Assembly (NCBI GenBank): GCA_945901195.1
Contig: CAMDKB010000200.1
Coordinates: 1-8,236, forward strand
DNA from: Rhizobium sp. Q54
GTDB lineage: Bacteria > Pseudomonadota > Alphaproteobacteria > Rhizobiales > Beijerinckiaceae
Direction: 5' to 3'
DNA length: 8,236 bases
The notes beneath the pieces are model-generated. The model saw only the letters and a program-made list of their open reading frames with translations. It did not search any database and was not told the origin of the DNA. Made by a program: the position numbers and the translations under genes. Each line of letters begins with the position of its first letter. Positions within the stretch are counted from its first letter, which is position 1. Shown here piece after piece: positions 1 through 5,822 of this stretch.

Positions 1-271
1 GGCGCGCCAGAGGTAAACGTGGCGACCATCGATTTTGAGGTAAACCTAATCAAGGTGCCACGTCGTGTGAGGCTTTGGCCGGCGCTTGCGCAGATCCGCC
101 GCGATCAACAGCCCGAAATGATTCACCCAACGCCGAACGGTCTCGTACGAGACCGTGATACCCCGTTCGACGAGCAAATCCTCGACATCCCGGAAGCTCA
201 ACGAAAACCGAAGGTAGAGCCAAACAGCCTGGTGGATGATCTCGGGTGGGAACCGATAGCCGCTGTAACTG
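1..271 (-). pseudogene. IS6-family transposase, N-terminal remnant with nonsense codon
   Basis: Read on the minus strand from 270 down, the translation begins SYSGYRFPPE, continues IIHQAVWLYLRFSLSFRDVE and then has a helix-turn-helix stretch LLVERGITVSYETVRRWVN. This is the typical start of IS6-family (IS26-like) transposases of rhizobia. It reaches the motif WHLD, whose Asp is the first residue of the DDE catalytic triad in this family. The next codon is TAG (minus strand, about 46-48) where the family has Glu. The frame stays open after it (VYLKIDGRHVYLWRA) to the window edge, so this is a nonsense mutation in an otherwise recognisable gene. No usable start is seen: an in-frame TAA lies just upstream, beside a run of eight T at 273-280 that may have slipped. 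The rest of the gene lies outside the window. Family assignment is from motif recognition. Confidence 0.8.
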
Positions 272-284
272 ACTTTTTTTTAAT

Positions 285-437
285 TCACTTGGCTACCGGG
301 CTGTCGCGGATGGCGCAAGCCGCAAACGATGTGACAATGCCGGCGAGCGAGAGACATCCCAGCACCGATCGCCACGCTCGCCGGCACGCCGAAATACGGT
401 GACGCCGGCGTTTCTCTTTTCGCTGGCGCGTTCCCAA
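285..437 (-). CDS. Possible small lipoprotein-like reading frame (uncertain)
   Basis: A 50-codon minus-strand frame from TTG at 437 to TGA at 285-287. It has an Arg/Lys-rich start, then a hydrophobic stretch SVLGCLSLAGIVTSFAAC, then a ten-residue tail CAIRDSPVAK. That is the shape of a very short lipoprotein precursor of the entericidin type, although the residue at -3 of the candidate lipobox is Phe rather than the usual Leu. Start evidence is weak. A good GGGAGG (minus strand, about 451-456) precedes a TTG at 446, but that TTG is in a different frame, so either a frameshift has occurred or the reading is accidental. The frame ends next to the IS6 remnant and could be the tail of a larger broken gene. 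I do not recognise a family. Confidence 0.2.
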   Translation of the reverse strand: MGTRQRKEKRRRHRISACRRAWRSVLGCLSLAGIVTSFAACAIRDSPVAK

Positions 438-503
438 TCCTTCAAGTAACCTCCCTAAAATCGCAGTTAATGCGGTCGGCCAGCAGGTCGCGTGGAGAAA
501 CGC

Positions 504-1487
504 ATGAAGATGGCCGAAGGAATGATCCGCGCAATTGCGCTTGCAGCAGCAGCTCTATCCACGCTGTTCGTGCAAACGGTTGCGCGGGCGCAAGACTGGC
601 CGCAGCGTCCCGTCAAACTGGTGCTTCCCTTCGGCGCAGGCTCGGGCGCGGATACAAGCGCCCGCTTCATCGGCGAAAAGCTGCAGAAGATGCTCGGCAA
701 GGCCATTATCGTCGAACCGCGCCCGGGCGGCGATTCTGTCGTCGCCATCAACGCCGTATTGAACGCCAGCGACAACCACACCTTCTTCTTCGGTCCTGCC
801 AGCATTTTCGTGATGCACCCGCATCGTTACGCGAAGCTGAGTTACGACTTTCAGCGCGACTTCGTCCCGCTTGCGCAAGTTGCTGCGACAACGCTGGGAT
901 TTACGGTTCCCTCTGCCCTGCCGGTAAAAACGCTGAAGGAATTTATCGACTATGCGCGCGCCAACCCCGGTAAGGTCAGCATGACCGTGGCGCAGGGCAC
1001 CAGTTCGATGATGCTGGAAGCATTCATCAAGGAACAGAACATCGACATTGCGATCGTGCCCTATCGCGATGTCGTACAGGCTGCTAACGATTTGGCAAAC
1101 GATCGGCTGCAAGCCGTCTTCTCATCTCTAACCATGTTTCAGGCGGGATTGCAGGCGAACAGGGTGCGCGTTATCGCGATTTCCGGCGAGCGCCCAAATC
1201 CGCACGCACCGGGCGCGGTGCCTGCAGTCGCGCAGGGATATCCCCGGCTCGGTCAGGAAGGAATCATGGGCCTGTTCGCGCCGCGCTCGATGGACGCGGA
1301 AGCACGCAACAAGATGACCGCAGAATTTCTTAATGCCATCGGCGAACCGGATATCGCAGGCCGTATCGCATCAATCGGACTGACGTTCACGCCGGGCGGC
1401 GGCGGAGCCTTTGAAGAGACCATTCGCAGACAAATTGCAGAGATTGCCGAAATAGCAAGGGTGATCGGCATGAAGCCAACTCAGTAA
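504..1487 (+). CDS. TctC/Bug-family periplasmic solute-binding protein (T1)
   Basis: A 327-residue protein of the tripartite tricarboxylate transporter receptor family (TctC, also called Bug), which binds small carboxylates or related anions in the periplasm. Residues 1-29 form a signal peptide: short charged start, hydrophobic core AIALAAAALSTLFV, then ARA before QDWPQ. Family motifs follow: WPQRPVKLVLPFGAGSGADT (ligand loop 1), IVEPRPGGDS (loop 2), DYARANPGKVS, and VPYRDVVQAANDL in the second lobe. Length is normal for the family. The start at 504 has GGAG six bases upstream; GTG at 492 and ATG at 522 are alternatives. It aligns almost without gaps to the minus-strand gene at 6341-7312, and the two form a subgroup distinct from the gene at 2473. 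No TctA or TctB gene is nearby. The substrate cannot be read from the sequence. Confidence 0.9.
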   Translation: MKMAEGMIRAIALAAAALSTLFVQTVARAQDWPQRPVKLVLPFGAGSGADTSARFIGEKLQKMLGKAIIVEPRPGGDSVVAINAVLNASDNHTFFFGPASIFVMHPHRYAKLSYDFQRDFVPLAQVAATTLGFTVPSALPVKTLKEFIDYARANPGKVSMTVAQGTSSMMLEAFIKEQNIDIAIVPYRDVVQAANDLANDRLQAVFSSLTMFQAGLQANRVRVIAISGERPNPHAPGAVPAVAQGYPRLGQEGIMGLFAPRSMDAEARNKMTAEFLNAIGEPDIAGRIASIGLTFTPGGGGAFEETIRRQIAEIAEIARVIGMKPTQ

Positions 1488-1564
1488 AGTGCTTTAAGAA
1501 GCCTCTGATTTAATCGCTTGTGCATAGTGTAATGATTTGATTCAATCGCGTATGGGAGGCCACC

Positions 1565-1639
1565 ATGCGCCAGCGAACATTTTCAGCTTTGGGATTTGAA
1601 ATCCACGGCAAGCTGACACTAGCGTACGCGCCCGGTTAG
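1565..1639 (+). pseudogene. IS5-family transposase, N-terminal stub
   Basis: A 24-codon frame with a strong ribosome site (GGGAGG at 1554-1559, five bases before ATG). It starts MRQRTFSALGFEIHGKLT, which resembles the first residues of IS5-type transposases. After KLT the sequence no longer fits the family and a TAG follows at 1637-1639. The bases just upstream, from about 1500 (GCCTCTGATTTAATCG), may be the terminal inverted repeat and leader of the element, but no partner end was found. The element is therefore a left-end remnant lying directly behind the T1 gene. The match is short, so the family call is moderate. Confidence 0.5.
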
Positions 1640-1829
1640 CGCACCATGGGCGGCGCGTCGGGGATCGGCGGGCGTCACCCAGCGGCTGACACCACACCCT
1701 GCTGACGCGCCTTCCACGCACCGGGCATTCCGCGGGGCCGCGATGAACACGTGACGTACGGCAGTCGCGGCTGCGTGAGAAAATACGAATTGCGGCTTTT
1801 TGCGTTCTCGGTTCCATAACGTGACAAAG
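1640..1829. other. Unassigned stretch between IS5 stub and IS630 fragment
   Basis: About 190 bases that I cannot assign. All three minus-strand frames can be read for some distance here, but none gives a recognisable family and none has a convincing start. Because both sides are transposase remnants, this is most simply non-coding or scrambled IS DNA. Confidence 0.35.
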
Positions 1830-1952
1830 CCGCCACAAGCGCACCGTGTCCTCGCGCACGCCGAAGGCTTCGGCGATGCGCGGGCTGGACCAGCCCTTGA
1901 GCGTAAGTAAAATAGCCCGCGCCCGGTCCGCTTCGCCGCGACCGGCGCTACG
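1830..1952 (-). pseudogene. IS630-family transposase fragment (HTH region)
   Basis: The minus-strand translation contains EADRARAILLTLKGWSSPRI followed by AEAFGVREDTVRLWR, the N-terminal helix-turn-helix of an IS630 (Tc1/mariner-like) transposase. The usual continuation after LWR (a segment like SDFMRGGVEAL) is missing, and the sequence turns unrelated at about 1830. Upstream it joins the TctC fragment at about 1950-1952 in a different frame, so one continuous minus-strand frame (2063-1542) runs across both without being a real gene. No DDE residues, terminal repeats or start codon remain. Confidence 0.7.
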
Positions 1953-2175
1953 CGCCGGCGTCATCCATATTCTGCACCACGACGCCCGTGTTGCCGGCCA
2001 GATGTTTGGTGAGATAGCGGGCGACCATACGCCCCTCAATATCCGTCGGCCCGCCCGGCGCAAAATTGATCAACACCGTGATGCGCTTGCCCTTGTAGAA
2101 ATCCTGGGCGCTGGCAGGGGTGATGGCAACAACGACAAGATAAACGAGGGACAGCAAAATCTTGACGGCAGGCAT
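1948..2175 (-). pseudogene. TctC/Bug-family binding protein, truncated N-terminal piece (T4)
   Basis: Starts at ATG 2175 behind a good ribosome site (GGGGAG, six bases upstream). The first 23 residues are a signal peptide ending ASA before QDFYKGK. The next part, RITVLINFAPGGPTDIEGRM and then VVVQNMDDAGA, is the start of a TctC-type protein of the subgroup with a YKGK-ITVLINFAPGGPTD opening. It stops after 75 codons at TAG 1948-1950, where the family normally continues for about 240 more residues. The break coincides with the IS630 fragment. Expression signals look intact, so a short secreted peptide could still be made, but it cannot form the two-lobed binding fold. Confidence 0.8.
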
Positions 2176-2472
2176 GGGCGTCTCCCCGTGTCGGTATTGT
2201 CTGGATCAGAGTAGCCAACCCCCCCGGCTTGGCAAGGAATGACCCGCCTACCCTCAGATGCTATGGCCGTGTATCAGCGATGGTGCACCGCCGAAGAGTA
2301 ATTCCCGAAGTCGGAGCTATCAAATCTATCAAGCCGTTTTCTAACCGCCCCAAAATCTACTGGTATTGCCTGCTTAGCTGACCTGACCAATGGGGGGCAA
2401 ATGGCACCAAGTAGATATGGCTTGTTGTCCGCCAATCAGGCAGAATATCAATTTGGGGGAGCGGAGGCGATC
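2176..2472. other. Divergent intergenic region between T4 remnant and T2
   Basis: Separates two divergently oriented TctC-type genes. It carries the ribosome site of the T4 remnant at its left end and that of T2 (GGAGG at 2463-2467) at its right. A run of C lies near 2218-2225. I see no RNA gene, no terminator and no credible gene here. The plus-strand frame can be extended upstream of 2473 to ATG 2401, but that would place 24 residues in front of a complete signal peptide, so I treat it as non-coding. Confidence 0.45.
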
Positions 2473-3441
2473 ATGGCTTTCTGGCAACAGCGCAATTCTA
2501 TAGTAGCGATAATTATTTTGACGTCGCTTACTGCGACAACAAAGGCTGCCGAGTACCCTGCGAGTTCCATAAGGCTGATAGTTCCATTCCCTCCCGGCGG
2601 AAGTTCGGATTTGACCGCGCGCGTATTCATGACTCATCTTTCAGAGCGACTGAAACAAACCATTGTCATAGAGAACCGCCCAGGTGGCGACGGTATGCTT
2701 GGACCTACTGCGGTAGCGCGCTCCCGCCCGGACGGCTATACACTTTTGTTAGGTGCTCCGACTTTGGCGACAGTTCGCGCCACAATGAAAACCCTACCCA
2801 TAGACCCCATCAAGGATCTGGACGCTGTTTCACAACTAGTTGAAAGTCCTTATGTCGTAGCAGTAAATGCAAGTCTTCCGGTAACAGACCTAAAAAGCTT
2901 CGTCGCATACACGAAGGCAAATCCGGGCAAACTAAACTATGGATCATGGTCAACCGGCGGACAACTGACCTATGGCTTCTTCAAGCAGCTGACAGGTGCT
3001 GATCTCACTCACGTTGGATACAAAGGCGAAGCAATCACCATGGCCGCCGTGGGCGCTAACGAAGTTCAGGCAGCATTCGGGACCTCAGTAAACGTGATCG
3101 CTGGCATCAAATCAGGTACAATGCGAGCCCTCGCTGTTACTGGTAATAAGCGCCTGTCGAGTTTACCTGAAGTACCAACCACCGAAGAAGCGGGCGTGAG
3201 AGGATTCGTAGCAACAATCTGGTTCGGTGTATTTGCACCGGCAGGCACTCCCGAAGACATCAAGACTATGCTCTCTACTGAACTATTGAAGATCGCGAAG
3301 TTGGACGATGTAATAAGTCGGTTAGGCGTCGCAGGGTTGATCACTAAAGCATCAACTCCCACGGAGTTTGCCAAATTTGTCTCCGCGGAAGAGAAGCAAT
3401 GGCTCGACATTGCACGATTGGTGGGGATCACACCTCAGTGA
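2473..3441 (+). CDS. TctC/Bug-family periplasmic solute-binding protein (T2)
   Basis: A 322-residue canonical member of the TctC/Bug family. The start ATG 2473 has GGAGG five bases upstream and gives a normal signal peptide (hydrophobic core IVAIIILTSLTA, cleavage probably after TKA, residue 25). Ligand-loop motifs are clear: RLIVPFPPGGSSDLTAR, IENRPGGDGMLG, then ARSRPDGYTLLLG, YTKANPGKLNYGS, GYKGEAITMAAV in the second lobe, and LPEVPTTEEAGV near the C-terminal third. The Asp of PPGGSSD is the residue that contacts a ligand carboxylate in solved Bug structures, as known for the family. By eye its base composition is less GC-rich than T1 or the IS remnants, which suggests a different origin. 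It is only distantly related to T1 and T3. A small frame starts 60 bases downstream. No membrane subunits are nearby. Confidence 0.92.
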   Translation: MAFWQQRNSIVAIIILTSLTATTKAAEYPASSIRLIVPFPPGGSSDLTARVFMTHLSERLKQTIVIENRPGGDGMLGPTAVARSRPDGYTLLLGAPTLATVRATMKTLPIDPIKDLDAVSQLVESPYVVAVNASLPVTDLKSFVAYTKANPGKLNYGSWSTGGQLTYGFFKQLTGADLTHVGYKGEAITMAAVGANEVQAAFGTSVNVIAGIKSGTMRALAVTGNKRLSSLPEVPTTEEAGVRGFVATIWFGVFAPAGTPEDIKTMLSTELLKIAKLDDVISRLGVAGLITKASTPTEFAKFVSAEEKQWLDIARLVGITPQ

Positions 3442-3501
3442 AGCGTTTCGTAATGTGCTGTTTGAAGGGGGTAATTGGAAACGGTTCACCGGAGGCTTAA
3501 C

Positions 3502-3690
3502 GTGGGTATTAAATACATTCGTAAGGCCAATGAGCCGATGCATGAAGAAATCAGAACGTTAAGTTCCGACTCCTTTTTCCGATCTTATTCGCTCTTCGGG
3601 ACGTATGGCACTACATTATATCCATATAGGATTGTCATTGGCAGCATTGAAACCTTGCCAGATCACCGAGCCCCTTGCTCCCAACAATAG
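3502..3690 (+). CDS. Unrecognised small protein, possibly a truncated gene
   Basis: GTG at 3502 lies six bases behind a strong GGAGG (3491-3495). It opens a 62-residue frame that begins MGIKYIRKANEPMHEEIRTL, contains the aromatic-rich stretch SFFRSYSLFGTYGTTLYPYR, and ends at TAG 3688-3690. It follows T2 by 60 bases on the same strand and could be co-transcribed with it. Its stop lies just ten bases before the outer end of the IS66 remnant at 3700, so it may be the start of a longer gene cut by that insertion or later deletion. I do not recognise the family; no signal peptide or membrane segment is visible. Confidence 0.4.
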   Translation: MGIKYIRKANEPMHEEIRTLSSDSFFRSYSLFGTYGTTLYPYRIVIGSIETLPDHRAPCSQQ

Positions 3691-3772
3691 TGTGAAAGTG
3701 TAAGCGTCCGGCCTCACACACCTTGGTAAATTTCTTCAAATTGGGAGACTGCCTTGCGTGAGCGGGCGATAA

Positions 3773-3797
3773 GTGTCCGCGTATTTTAAGCGGACAC
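3773..3797. repeat. Perfect 8-bp inverted repeat in IS66 leader
   Basis: GTGTCCGC (3773-3780) and GCGGACAC (3790-3797) flank a nine-base AT-rich loop. The hairpin lies seven bases before the tnpA start codon and belongs to the IS66 5' leader. It could influence tnpA translation or shield the element from read-through, but this is inference. No T-run follows, so it is not a standard terminator. Confidence 0.6.
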
Positions 3798-3803
3798 GTA
3801 TTC

Positions 3804-4012
3804 ATGCCTGACAAGAGTGGAGCTCTGAACCGCCGCCGTTACGAGCTGTCCTTCAAGCGACAGATGGTGGCTGAGACATTTTCTGAAGGTGCAACAATCG
3901 CTGCGGTTGCGCGGCGGCATGGGCTCAACGCAAACCTTTTGTTTAATTGACGGCAGGATCGGCGCTTTAACGGTCTTGACGGCAAGGCTCCCAAGCTTTT
4001 GGCTGTTGAGAT
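3804..4012 (+). pseudogene. tnpA: IS66 accessory gene tnpA, truncated with nonsense codon
   Basis: From ATG 3804 the frame reads MPDKSGALNRRRYELSFKRQ, then MVAETFSEGATIAAVARRHG and LNANLLFN, the helix-turn-helix protein encoded first in IS66-family elements. The next codon is TGA, where the family has Trp (LLFNW-R). The frame remains related beyond it (RQDRRFNG up to LLAVEI, matching the family's LPVEI segment) and stops being IS66 at about 4012, where an IS5-type fragment begins on the other strand. The protein is thus both prematurely stopped and physically truncated. Confidence 0.82.
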
Positions 4013-4255
4013 AACCGCCTTGATCGCGCGTAATTCCAAACTGGCGACGAAGCTGTCGGCGCCATGCCCCTTGTCGGCGAGGAGAGCTTGCGGCTCGACG
4101 AGCGCCAGCAGTGTGCTAGCCTGCGTGATATCATGGACCTGCCCGCCCGTCAGGCTGACCGTAAGTGGGTTTCCCAAAGCATCGACGATGGCGTGGATTT
4201 TCGTCGTGAGCCCACCGGGCGAGCGGCCTATGGCCTGGTCACAGAGAATTGATAT
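4012..4255 (-). pseudogene. IS5-family (IS427-like) transposase fragment
   Basis: The minus-strand translation contains DQAIGRSPGGLTTKIHAIVD, then ALGNPLTVSLTGGQVHDITQ, then ALLADKGHGADSF and LRAIKAVI. This is the middle of an IS427-type IS5-family transposase. In the family the segment reads LLADKGYDAD; here Tyr-Asp is replaced by His-Gly, removing a highly conserved Asp of the catalytic core. The fragment begins abruptly near 4255 and ends at about 4012 against the IS66 tnpA remnant. The open frame that continues to 3839 is only a shadow of tnpA. No terminal repeats are seen. Confidence 0.8.
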
Positions 4256-4295
4256 CGCCATCGGTTACGGCCGCAAACCGGGGCGCGTACTTGTG

Positions 4296-4301
4296 TATAC
4301 T
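4296..4301 (+). promoter_or_regulatory. Candidate -10 element for the cytochrome gene
   Basis: TATACT lies 31 bases before the ATG at 4333, in the short non-IS stretch between the IS5 fragment and the gene. No good -35 hexamer is found 16-18 bases upstream, so the promoter is weak, activator-dependent, or not a sigma-70 site. Confidence 0.25.
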
Positions 4302-4332
4302 GCCGGCGTCCAATACAACGCCTGAGGGAAAC

Positions 4333-4785
4333 ATGAAACGGTTCATTATTGTCGGCGCCGCGCTTGCGCTGTGCGGACTCAACATCGCCATAGCCCAGTC
4401 GGATGTCCTTTCGTCCACGGCCGTGATGCGCGAACAGGGAAATATAGTTTACCGCTCCATGAACGGCATGGTGAAAGGCGAGGCGCCCTACGACAAGGCG
4501 AAGGCGGAGGAATTGTTTGCGCAACTTGCCGCAACAACAGTCAGAATTCCCGCTGCATTTCCAGAAAGCAACAAAGGGAAGACGTCGGAGAAGTCCCGCT
4601 ATTCAGCCTCGCCGAAGTTATGGGAAACACCCGATCAATTCAAGGCAGCGATTGCAACCATGGCCAAGGCGATTGCCGACAACCGCTCAAAGACCACAAC
4701 ACTAGAGGAATTCAAGGGTGCGGTGACGGCAGTCAACAACGCCTGTAACGCCTGCCACGACACGTTCCGCGTTCGCGTGAACTGA
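4333..4785 (+). CDS. Class II c-type cytochrome, cytochrome c-556-like
   Basis: A 150-residue secreted haem protein, probably a periplasmic electron carrier. Start ATG 4333 has GAGGG (4324-4328) four bases upstream. Residues 1-21 form a signal peptide (MKRFIIVGAALALCGLNIAI, cleavage near IAIA before QSD). The single haem site CNACH is at residues 138-142, close to the C-terminus, as in the four-helix class II cytochromes (c' and c-556). The segment AVMREQGN places Met32 where c-556 proteins carry the axial Met ligand, which points to a low-spin c-556 rather than a high-spin c'. KGEAPYD, AAFPESNKG and SRYSASPKLWE also match c-556. Nothing is broken. Its partner redox protein is not in the window. 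It is bordered on both sides by transposase remnants inside the IS66 frame. Confidence 0.92.
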   Translation: MKRFIIVGAALALCGLNIAIAQSDVLSSTAVMREQGNIVYRSMNGMVKGEAPYDKAKAEELFAQLAATTVRIPAAFPESNKGKTSEKSRYSASPKLWETPDQFKAAIATMAKAIADNRSKTTTLEEFKGAVTAVNNACNACHDTFRVRVN

Positions 4786-4808
4786 CCCGATCCAGCTCCG
4801 CCAGACTA

Positions 4809-4826
4809 TTCATCCGCCAGGATGAA
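4809..4826. repeat. 7-bp stem with tetraloop downstream of cytochrome gene
   Basis: TTCATCC and GGATGAA form a perfect seven-base stem around the loop GCCA. It lies 24 bases after the cytochrome stop codon and just before the candidate terminator, so it may protect the 3' end of the mRNA. No T-run follows it directly. Confidence 0.5.
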
Positions 4827-4837
4827 TCCCGCAGAGG

Positions 4838-4865
4838 CCGCTCAAGAGATTGGGCGGACTTTTTT
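4838..4865 (+). terminator. Candidate rho-independent terminator of the cytochrome gene
   Basis: CCGCTC (4838-4843) pairs with GGGCGG (4852-4857) around an eight-base loop, followed by AC and six T (4860-4865). The stem is short and has one G-T pair. Position 53 bases after the stop codon fits the end of a single-gene transcript. Confidence 0.55.
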
Positions 4866-4961
4866 CGTTCTTGTCGTGCGTGCAAAGTGAAAGACCTGCA
4901 TACCGGCGCTGCAGGACTCGAACGTCCGCGCGGCGCGGCGCTTCTGGCCCGCACAGGCACC

Positions 4962-5125
4962 GCGTATCGATCACGATGGAAGCGGAATTTTGCGTCGAGG
5001 CGCTGGAGGAAGCCATGGCCAAACACGGAAAGCCAAACGTATTCAATACCGATCAGGGCAGTCAGTTCTCCAGCGAGATTTTTACGCCCGTGCTGATCGA
5101 CAACGCGATTGCGATCAGCATGGAC
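4962..5125 (+). pseudogene. IS3-family orfB transposase fragment
   Basis: Reads RVSITMEAEFCVEALEEAMA, KHGKPNVFNTDQGSQFSS and VLIDNAIAISMD, the central part of the IS3-family OrfB integrase-like domain. NTDQGSQF contains the second Asp of the DDE triad. The usual continuation (SMDGKGAWRDN and the catalytic Glu region) is replaced at about 5125 by IS66 sequence in the same frame. Upstream the homology stops near 4962, so the first catalytic Asp is absent. About 95 bases between the terminator and this point are unassigned. Confidence 0.85.
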
Positions 5126-5437
5126 GCCATCCGCTATGCCCTGACCCGGATCAAGCGTCTACAGTCCTATCTGGACAATGGTTTTCTGGAGATCGATAAC
5201 AACTCGGCGGAAAGATCCATGCGGCCAATACCTCTGGGCAGAAAAAACTATCTTTTCATGGGCTCCGAGGGCGGCGGTAAATCGGCGGCCATTGCCTACA
5301 CGCTCATCGAAACCGCCAAACTGAATGGTGTCGATCCGCAGGCTTGGCTCTCCGACATCATTGGTCGCATCGCCGACCACAAGATCACCAGGCTCGACGA
5401 GCTGCTGCCCTGGCGATACGCTGCCTTGGCAGCGTAA
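5126..5437 (+). pseudogene. tnpC: IS66 transposase tnpC, C-terminal fragment fused to IS3 orfB
   Basis: From AIRYALTRIKRLQSYLDNGF the sequence is the C-terminal domain of the IS66 DDE transposase: EIDNNSAERSMRPIPLGRKN contains the catalytic Glu (in NNSAERSMRP), followed by LIETAKLNGVDPQAWLSDII and the closing RIADHKITRLDELLPW. It ends at TAA 5435-5437, 32 bases before the conserved right-end repeat. The joint to the IS3 fragment keeps frame, so an ATG at 4976 opens a 153-residue hybrid. That hybrid has the second Asp of one DDE enzyme and the Glu of another, but no first Asp, so activity is not expected. Confidence 0.88.
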
Positions 5438-5577
5438 CAGGCGCGGGGTCTATTACGTCAGAGCGCCCAGACCGGACGGTTACTATTTAGAACCAACCCG
5501 TTGAACAATTGCCCTGCCTTGGCTTGCACTGGTACGATACCCAGGAACTTCAGGTCATCAGCAAGGGAGAGGTTTGA

Positions 5578-5794
5578 ATGTCAGAGATCAAGTTGCTGGC
5601 ACTGCAGTCGCCGCAGATAATCATCAATTCCCTGGCAGATGAATTCTGCACAGAAAAGCGGCTACCGGATCAAGCAGCTATTGGATCCTGCTGACTTGCC
5701 CTTGCACATCAGGCAAAAGCTCAATGCAGGATTGTCTTTCGATGCCGCGTTTGTTGCACCCTTTGTGATGGATGACTTGATAAAGGAAGGTAGG
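5578..5794 (+). pseudogene. Cytoplasmic-start, ModA-like solute-binding protein gene, frameshifted and truncated
   Basis: ATG 5578 has a strong ribosome site (GGAGAGG at 5566-5572). The frame reads MSEIKLLALQSPQIIINSLA then DEF; one extra base at about 5645-5647 then shifts it. In the next frame the protein continues AQKSGYRIKQLLDPADLPLH, IRQKLNAGLSFDAAFVAP and FVMDDLIKEG. The pattern (short strand, receptor-like first helix, FD-AFVAPFVMDDLIKEG) is that of the substrate-binding proteins grouped with molybdate-binding ModA (SBP_bac_11 type). There is no signal peptide, which is common in this subgroup. After about residue 72 the homology ends near 5794 and IS21 sequence follows on the opposite strand. 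Intact proteins are about 230-260 residues. The true ligand is unknown. Confidence 0.65.
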
Positions 5795-5822
5795 TGTGAT
5801 CTGCGATCGCGCCCACTCGAGC

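Larger units (their letters stand above)
3700..5483 (+). mobile_element. Decayed IS66-family element, hollowed out and refilled
   Basis: The left end at 3700 reads GTAAGCGTCCGGCCT and the right end, reverse complemented from 5483, reads GTAACCGTCCGGTCT: 13 of 15 positions agree. IS66-family ends typically begin GTAAG, and IS66 coding remnants sit inside each end in the right order and orientation: tnpA start after the left end, tnpC end before the right. The middle (rest of tnpA, all of tnpB, most of tnpC) is gone. In its place are an IS5-type fragment, a cytochrome c gene and an IS3 orfB fragment. IS66 insertion normally makes an eight-base target duplication; the flanks here (GTGAAAGT and TATTTAGA) do not match. 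So either the flanks have changed or the two ends come from different copies. Confidence 0.7.

Noticed and set aside
19..402. 127-codon plus-strand frame
   Set aside because: It is the antisense of the recognisable IS6 transposase fragment and has no ribosome site or family signature.
555..1112. 185-codon minus-strand frame
   Set aside because: It lies wholly antisense to the well-supported T1 gene and shows no motif; a shadow caused by high GC.
1542..2063. 173-codon minus-strand frame taken as one gene
   Set aside because: It crosses the T4/IS630 junction out of frame with T4 and runs into unassignable sequence; only its IS630 segment is meaningful.
3066..3431. 121-codon minus-strand frame
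   Set aside because: Antisense to T2, no start signals and no recognisable family.
3692..5491. Eight-base target duplication around the IS66 block
   Set aside because: Flanks GTGAAAGT and TATTTAGA do not match, so no duplication can be claimed.
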